Below, in pieces: positions 6,939-10,449 of a stretch of 10,449 nucleotides of DNA. The translations under genes and the position numbers were made by a program. The first letter of the stretch is position 1. Each line of letters begins with the position of its first letter. The notes under the pieces are model-generated. The model had not been told where the DNA came from, made no database searches, and saw only the letters and a list, made by a program, of their open reading frames with translations. Origin of the DNA: CAZKMM01 sp964553915 (GTDB lineage Bacteria > RBG-13-61-14 > DRUE01); NCBI GenBank assembly GCA_964553915.1, contig CAZKMM010000095.1, positions 1-10,449 of the forward strand. The letters run 5' to 3'.

Positions 6939-7091
6939 CTAACGCTTGCGGGGAGTAGAGACCGTAAGCCGATGCCTGCCTTTTTGACGCCTTCTTTTTA
7001 AAACCCTTCTCCCCCCCTTGGTTTGCATCCGGGCTCTAAAACCGTGGGTGCGACGCCGTTTAATATTATGAGGCTGATAAGTCCGCTTCAT
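6939..7091 (-). CDS. rpmH: 50S ribosomal protein L34
   Basis: A 50-residue, very basic protein that begins MKRTYQPHNIKRRRTHGFR, continues ARMQTKGGRRVLKRRRQKGR and ends TVSTPRKR, the near-invariant L34 sequence of the large ribosomal subunit. The ATG at 7091 has GGGG about 7 bases upstream as a ribosome binding site. The TAG stop directly touches the rnpA ATG. A run of seven C on the + strand (7011-7017) falls in the Lys-Gly-Gly codons and is in frame as given. It is the first gene of the minus-strand cluster. Confidence 0.97.
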   Translation of the reverse strand: MKRTYQPHNIKRRRTHGFRARMQTKGGRRVLKRRRQKGRHRLTVSTPRKR

Positions 7092-7093
7092 CT

Positions 7094-7110
7094 CTTAACC
7101 CCAGCTTAAG
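7094..7110 (-). promoter_or_regulatory. Small inverted repeat holding the rpmH ribosome binding site in its loop
   Basis: Read on the minus strand, CTTAA and TTAAG flank the loop GCTGGGG. The G run serving as the rpmH Shine-Dalgarno site lies in the loop. The stem is only 5 A+T-rich pairs, so this may be chance. Confidence 0.2.
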
Positions 7111-7119
7111 TTTTGCTAT

Positions 7120-7147
7120 ATTTTACCGAATATTTCTTTAAAAGCAA
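7120..7147 (-). promoter_or_regulatory. Probable promoter of the rpmH-rnpA-yidD-yidC-jag cluster
   Basis: On the minus strand TTGCTT (7147-7142) and TAAAAT (7125-7120) are 16 bases apart. The -10 box is about 29 bases upstream of the rpmH ATG. The -35 box matches consensus in four of six positions and the -10 in five of six. The position directly before the first gene supports it. Confidence 0.55.
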
Positions 7148-7206
7148 CCCCAAAACTTTTAACCGATTCAGCTCATCAAAAAATGAATTTATTAGGAGGG
7201 GATTGG

Positions 7207-7653
7207 ATGAAACAGAAGCAATTAGATGTGGTTGATTATCAAGTAAAAACTCCAGGCGAAAAAGTTTTTGTAGTAGATGATGATGAAAATCTCGGGAAGT
7301 CTATCTCTCGGCTTTTAAAAAGAAATGGATATGAATGTGAGTTTTTTACTTCTCCGCTGGAATTCCTTTCCAAATTAAGAGAAGAAGAACCGAGCTTGAT
7401 TCTTTTAGATATAAAAATGAGCTGGATTGGGGGGCTGGATTTAATCAGAGGCTTGAGAAAAAATCCCAGATACAAAAAAATTCCAGTGGTAATTATTACC
7501 GGTTATCCGGATGGAGAAAATCGGTTTCAGAGCTATAAATTAGGGGCGAATGCTTTTGTAGAAAAACCGTTTGAAAATCAGGAACTGTTAGAAGTGATTA
7601 GCAGTCTTTTGGAGAAAAAAGAGCAAAATTGGGCTGAGATGGAGAAGGGCTAA
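7207..7653 (+). CDS. Single-domain response regulator (CheY-like receiver)
   Basis: A 148-residue cytosolic protein consisting of one receiver domain after an 18-residue N-terminal extension. The visible phosphorylation machinery is the acidic pair in VFVVDDDENLG (D24/D25), the phospho-acceptor in LILLDIKM (D68), the switch threonine in VVIITGY (T98) and the lysine in FVEKPF (K120). All key residues are intact, so it should be phosphorylatable. There is no DNA-binding or enzymatic output domain and no histidine kinase in the window, so it is an orphan acting by protein contact or in a phosphorelay. I chose ATG 7207 because AGGAGGG (7194-7200) lies 6 bases before it; an in-frame ATG at 7183 has no such site. 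It is divergent from rpmH, and its stop overlaps the stop of the converging DUF58 gene. Confidence 0.93.
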   Translation: MKQKQLDVVDYQVKTPGEKVFVVDDDENLGKSISRLLKRNGYECEFFTSPLEFLSKLREEEPSLILLDIKMSWIGGLDLIRGLRKNPRYKKIPVVIITGYPDGENRFQSYKLGANAFVEKPFENQELLEVISSLLEKKEQNWAEMEKG

Positions 7654-8681
7654 ATAATAATTTTTTGATAAGCTTGGGAAATCAGGGAGAGCTTCTCTCC
7701 TCCCACTGGAGCCTCCGGGTCATCAAAAAGAGCCAGAAAATAACCAATCCGCCGGACCTGTGAAGCTCCTCTTCCAAAATCAATTCCTTTTCCATCTAAT
7801 TCCAGCCGAAGTTCATACCCCCGCTCTAAAAGCTCTTTGGATAAAGTCATTGCCAGGGAGATTTTCCGCTCTTTTTCCCTTTTGTTTTTTTCATCTTCAA
7901 GAGCAAGCTTTAATTCAATCACAATCTTCTGCTCCTTTTCTTTTAGCCCTTCTCTAACTTTTAATCTCTGAGCCCGAACACTTGCTTTCCAGGAAATCCA
8001 GTGCGGATGGTCTCCGGGTTGATAGTCCCGAAAGCCAGACAATTCCAGCCCGGCTCCCTTTTCCAGAGAAACAAACTCGCCCCATCCCCCGGAAAGATGA
8101 GGAAGAATCTCCTTTAACTCTATCAGGGCAGGAAAAACCACAATCTCGTCCTTTAAATTTATTCGCTTTCCTTTTTCAAAAAATCCAAAAGGAAAGCGGG
8201 TTTTTAAACTTAACCGGTTCAGTCGGCACCTGCCCCGATTTTTTAAAGACAATTTGGAATAATAGCTCTGGGATTTTCCCGCTTCTACCAGTGGAAAGTA
8301 AGCCTGAGAAATTTTTCCCGCTATCTTTTCTTCAATTCTGATTGCACAACCGGGGAAAAATTTTTTCAGGTTTTTTAGCTCGTATTTGAAAATAAATTCT
8401 CTTTGAGCATATACCTCTCTGGGAAGATATCTGGAAATTTCCAGCTCGGTGATATTCATTTCACTCAGCCAGAAGCTGGCAATTAAAAGACTGACCATTA
8501 CCCCAAAAATAAGATAAAGAAGATTATTGCCAGTATTGATAGCAGAGAATCCAAAGACAAAAATCATCCCCAGGTAAATCCAGCCCAGAGAGGTTATTTT
8601 TACCTGGCGGTTGACCAGCCAGCCCGGGAAAAAGATTTTTTTCAGCCGAAAAAGAATCCCGGTTTTTGTTTCTGCGGTCAT
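7650..8681 (-). CDS. DUF58 family membrane-anchored protein
   Basis: A 343-residue protein of the DUF58 family. Two membrane segments lie near the N-terminus (about residues 33-49 and 53-71, IYLGMIFVFGFSAI and LLYLIFGVMVSLLIASFWL), followed by a beta-rich extracytoplasmic-type region. KTRFPFGFFEKGKR and EIVVFP (about 160-184) and the family signature GFRDYQPGDHPHWISWKASV with RAQRLKVRE (216-243) are present. The family has a vWA-like C-terminal part and often travels with MoxR ATPases and vWA proteins, where its role is poorly defined. Here no MoxR gene is adjacent. The ATG at 8681 has no strong Shine-Dalgarno site (AAATAGA precedes it), so expression may be weak or the start may differ. The TAG stop overlaps the stop of the converging response regulator gene by 4 bases. 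Confidence 0.9.
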   Translation of the reverse strand: MTAETKTGILFRLKKIFFPGWLVNRQVKITSLGWIYLGMIFVFGFSAINTGNNLLYLIFGVMVSLLIASFWLSEMNITELEISRYLPREVYAQREFIFKYELKNLKKFFPGCAIRIEEKIAGKISQAYFPLVEAGKSQSYYSKLSLKNRGRCRLNRLSLKTRFPFGFFEKGKRINLKDEIVVFPALIELKEILPHLSGGWGEFVSLEKGAGLELSGFRDYQPGDHPHWISWKASVRAQRLKVREGLKEKEQKIVIELKLALEDEKNKREKERKISLAMTLSKELLERGYELRLELDGKGIDFGRGASQVRRIGYFLALFDDPEAPVGGEKLSLISQAYQKIII

Positions 8682-8726
8682 TCTATTTATTTTAAAGCAA
8701 AATTTCTAAAAGATATTCTTTCAAAA

Positions 8727-8770
8727 TTGACCGCTTTTGACAAAACCTGGTTTTAATATCAATTTTTAGA
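8727..8770 (+). promoter_or_regulatory. Possible rmuC promoter region
   Basis: The divergent DUF58-rmuC interval holds two -35-like boxes ten bases apart: TTGACC at 8727-8732 and TTGACA at 8737-8742. The candidate -10 boxes (TAATAT at 8754-8759, TATCAA at 8757-8762) are poorly spaced, so the exact promoter is not settled. Confidence 0.3.
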
Positions 8771-8790
8771 GTAAAGAAGGAGGGAAATAA

Positions 8791-10041
8791 ATGGCTTGGT
8801 GGCAGATTGCATTAGCAACCGCGGTCGGAGCTGGTGTGGTTTTAATTCTGGCTTATGTTTTGATTCGTTCCGCTCTTAGTTCCGGGGGGATGGAAAAGGA
8901 GCTGGTTCGTTTTTCCGAGCGGATTGGTCAAATTTTTGATGGGCTTTCTCAAATTGAGCAAAGAATCAGGGAAGAGACCAGAGCCAATCGGGAAGAGCTG
9001 GGACAGGCTCTGAAGAATCTTCTGGACAGCTCCTCAAAGCAGGTAATGGATTTAACCCGGCTTAATGAGGAGAAGCTGGAAAATATCCGAAGGGCAGTGG
9101 ATGAGAATTTAAAAGCCATTCAACAGGAAAATGCCCAGCGTCTGGAGGAAATGAGAAAGACCGTGGATGAAAAGCTCCAGACCACTTTGGAAAAAAGATT
9201 AACCGAATCTTTCAGTCAGGTGAGCGAAAGGCTGGAATCAGTTTACAAAGGCTTGGGAGAAATGCAGAAGCTTGCCAGCGAGGTGGGAAATTTAAAAAAG
9301 GTTCTGACCAATGTTCGGGTGATGGGGGTGTTGGGAGAGGTTCAGCTGGAGAGGTTAATTGATGAAGTTCTCACCCCGGAGCAGTATCAAAAACAGGCTC
9401 CCATCAATGGGAATAAAGTTGATTTTGCCATCAAACTTCCCGGCAAAGACGACGAAACCGTGCTTTTACCCATTGATTCTAAATTTCCTCTGGGAGAATA
9501 TGAGCGTCTTCTCTCCGCTTATGAGCAGGCAGATAAAGAACTGATTATGGAAAGCGGAAAGAGTCTGGAAACTGCAGTTAAGCTCCAGGCTCAAGAAATC
9601 AAGAAAAAATATATTTCACCTCCCCTGACCACTGACTTTGCTATTATGTTTCTTCCAATTGAAGGACTTTATGCGGAGGTCCTGCGAAGACCAGGCTTAT
9701 TTGAAAGCATCCAGAATCAATACCGGGTGACTACCACCGGTCCTTCAACTCTGCTGGCATTTTTAAATAGCCTGCAAATGGGATTTAAAACCCTGGCAAT
9801 AGAGCAAAAAGCCAGCGAGGTCTGGAAGCTTCTCTCCGCCATTAAAACTGATTTAAATACATTTATGGATAACCTGAGAAAAGCCAGTGAACATATCCAG
9901 CATGCCCAGAGCAGAATAGATGATGCTACTAAGAGAACAAAAATCATTAGCAGAAAATTGAAACGGGTTGAAGAACTGCCAGCTCCTGAAGCGGAAAAAA
10001 TCCTTATGGAAGCAGAGGAACAGGAAGAATTAGAAGAATAA
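8791..10041 (+). CDS. rmuC: DNA recombination protein RmuC
   Basis: RmuC limits inversions at short inverted repeats in Escherichia coli and is predicted to be a nuclease. The 416-residue protein has an N-terminal membrane anchor (about 5-26, QIALATAVGAGVVLILAYVL). A long coiled coil rich in Glu, Lys, Gln and Leu follows (about 35-165). The RmuC core (about 170-370) has MGVLGEVQLERLI (E183), NKVDFAIKLPG (D211) and LLPIDSKFPLGEYE (D229, K231), consistent with a PD-(D/E)XK nuclease active site. It continues with FAIMFLPIEGLYAEVL and the TTTGPSTLLAFLNSLQMGF stretch. The C-terminus is a second helical and acidic tail. AAGGAGGG at 8777-8784 lies 6 bases before the ATG. It stands alone between a divergent DUF58 gene and a non-coding stretch. 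Confidence 0.95.
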   Translation: MAWWQIALATAVGAGVVLILAYVLIRSALSSGGMEKELVRFSERIGQIFDGLSQIEQRIREETRANREELGQALKNLLDSSSKQVMDLTRLNEEKLENIRRAVDENLKAIQQENAQRLEEMRKTVDEKLQTTLEKRLTESFSQVSERLESVYKGLGEMQKLASEVGNLKKVLTNVRVMGVLGEVQLERLIDEVLTPEQYQKQAPINGNKVDFAIKLPGKDDETVLLPIDSKFPLGEYERLLSAYEQADKELIMESGKSLETAVKLQAQEIKKKYISPPLTTDFAIMFLPIEGLYAEVLRRPGLFESIQNQYRVTTTGPSTLLAFLNSLQMGFKTLAIEQKASEVWKLLSAIKTDLNTFMDNLRKASEHIQHAQSRIDDATKRTKIISRKLKRVEELPAPEAEKILMEAEEQEELEE

Positions 10042-10045
10042 ACTC

Positions 10046-10081
10046 AGCTTAAAGAAATATGTGGTTTTTTTACTTTAAGCT
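10046..10081 (+). terminator. Inverted repeat just after rmuC, possible terminator
   Basis: AGCTTAAAG (10046-10054) and CTTTAAGCT (10073-10081) are perfect 9-base inverted copies around an 18-base loop containing a T run (10064-10071). It starts 4 bases after the rmuC stop. The stem is A+T-rich and no T run follows it, so Rho-independent termination is uncertain; it could instead protect the 3' end. Confidence 0.4.
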
Positions 10082-10299
10082 ATCCTCAAAAAGTCCAGAA
10101 CCTTGCTTAGAAATTAAACCCAAAAAAATTAGATTAACATTCTTTAACCACTCGCGGGTAATAAATCAGGGCGTAGTGTTTATACTTTCTTGACCAATTT
10201 TATAAATTCCAACCGCCTTTATCTGGATTTTGCTTTTCTTCTTTTAATTTTTTTTCTTTAATCTTTTCAAAAAGTTAAAATCTTGCCGAAATTTTTTCC
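10082..10299. other. A+T-rich non-coding stretch upstream of the last gene
   Basis: No credible coding frame, RNA gene or repeat array is visible here. The part from about 10230 to 10299 is dominated by T and A runs, resembling an UP-element-like tract before the promoter at 10300. A short G+C-rich patch (CTCGCGGG, 10151-10158) stands out but forms no convincing fold. Confidence 0.6.
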
Positions 10300-10329
10300 T
10301 TGACAACCCAATATCTTGTATGTTATTAA
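10300..10329 (+). promoter_or_regulatory. Probable promoter of the gene at the window end
   Basis: A consensus -35 box TTGACA (10300-10305) and a -10-like TATTAA (10324-10329) are 18 bases apart, preceded by an A+T-rich tract. Transcription would start near 10336, about 30 bases before the ATG at 10365. Two small symmetries follow: TGTCAA (10336-10341), the inverse of the -35 box, and ATAC-TG-GTAT (10343-10352). Either could be an operator, but both are short. Confidence 0.5.
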
Positions 10330-10364
10330 AAAATGTGTCAATATACTGGTATGAGGAGGAAGGG

Positions 10365-10449
10365 ATGGAGCTGAGAAAAGAAAATGCGAAAGCAGGGGCA
10401 GATATTAAGTATCTATTGAGTTATCTCACTGAGGTGCGGATGCTCACCC
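10365..10449 (+). CDS. Start of an unidentified gene (3' end outside window)
   Basis: ATG 10365 is preceded by AGGAGG (10354-10359) at a 5-base distance, and the frame stays open to the window end, giving 28 residues. The visible N-terminus begins MELRKENAKAGADIKYLLSY and continues with a Leu/Thr/Glu/Val mix that looks helical and soluble, with no signal peptide or membrane segment. This is too little to name a family. The good ribosome binding site and the promoter upstream make it a likely real gene. A competing ATG at 10351 stops after seven codons. Confidence 0.7.
   Translation, partial: MELRKENAKAGADIKYLLSYLTEVRMLT

Noticed and set aside
7092..7206. Possible replication origin upstream of rpmH
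   Set aside because: There is no dnaA gene and no cluster of DnaA boxes; only promoter-like A+T-rich sequence is seen.
7982..8341. Plus-strand open frame opposite DUF58
   Set aside because: It lies entirely antisense to the recognised DUF58 core and has no ribosome binding site or recognisable domain.
1..10449. CRISPR array, insertion sequence, phage or defence system
   Set aside because: No spaced direct repeats, transposase, integrase or terminal inverted repeats were found. RmuC alone is a housekeeping protein, not evidence of a defence island.

Overview
The window looks like chromosomal DNA from an uncultured diderm (Gram-negative-type) bacterium, taken from a draft or metagenomic assembly. 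The reasons are a run of exactly 100 N at 1122-1221, a long-form YidC with a large periplasmic domain, bacterial -35/-10 promoters, and clear Shine-Dalgarno sites before most genes. The phylum cannot be fixed from the sequence. The long archaeal-like PurC and the GH84 enzyme point away from a model proteobacterium. There are no mobile elements, CRISPR arrays or phage genes.

Left part (1-3764, + strand): a closely packed run of three genes. First is the C-terminal part of a protein resembling a carbohydrate-active enzyme. Next, after 13 bases, is a secreted multidomain GH84 beta-N-acetylglucosaminidase-type protein (discoidin-like domain, gap, FN3-like domain, catalytic domain). Last, after 14 bases, is a long SAICAR synthetase (purC). 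The first two suggest handling of GlcNAc-containing glycans; purC is de novo purine synthesis and is probably a passenger in the operon. A near-perfect promoter then drives a tRNA-Gln(CTG) / tRNA-Glu(CTC) pair (3796-4023).

Middle part (4086-7091, - strand): the classic rpmH-rnpA-yidD-yidC-jag cluster, read from 7091 leftwards. It makes ribosomal protein L34, the RNase P protein, the YidD insertion factor, the YidC membrane insertase and a KH/R3H RNA-binding protein. The genes abut, overlap or sit 11-12 bases apart. The usual dnaA/oriC neighbour upstream of rpmH is absent; a single-domain response regulator (7207-7653, +) is divergent there instead.

Right part (7207-10449): the response regulator converges on a DUF58 membrane-anchored protein (- strand), their stop codons overlapping. 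Divergent from DUF58 is rmuC (+), a membrane-anchored coiled-coil protein with a PD-(D/E)XK-type nuclease core. After rmuC comes about 320 bases of A+T-rich non-coding DNA with an inverted repeat and a likely promoter, then the start of an unidentified gene cut by the window end.

Most of the window is ordinary housekeeping content. I do not see a convincing new multi-gene system. The points most worth a second look are the domain layout of the GH84 gene across the gap, the long PurC, the replacement of dnaA by an orphan receiver gene, and the non-coding stretch before the last gene.
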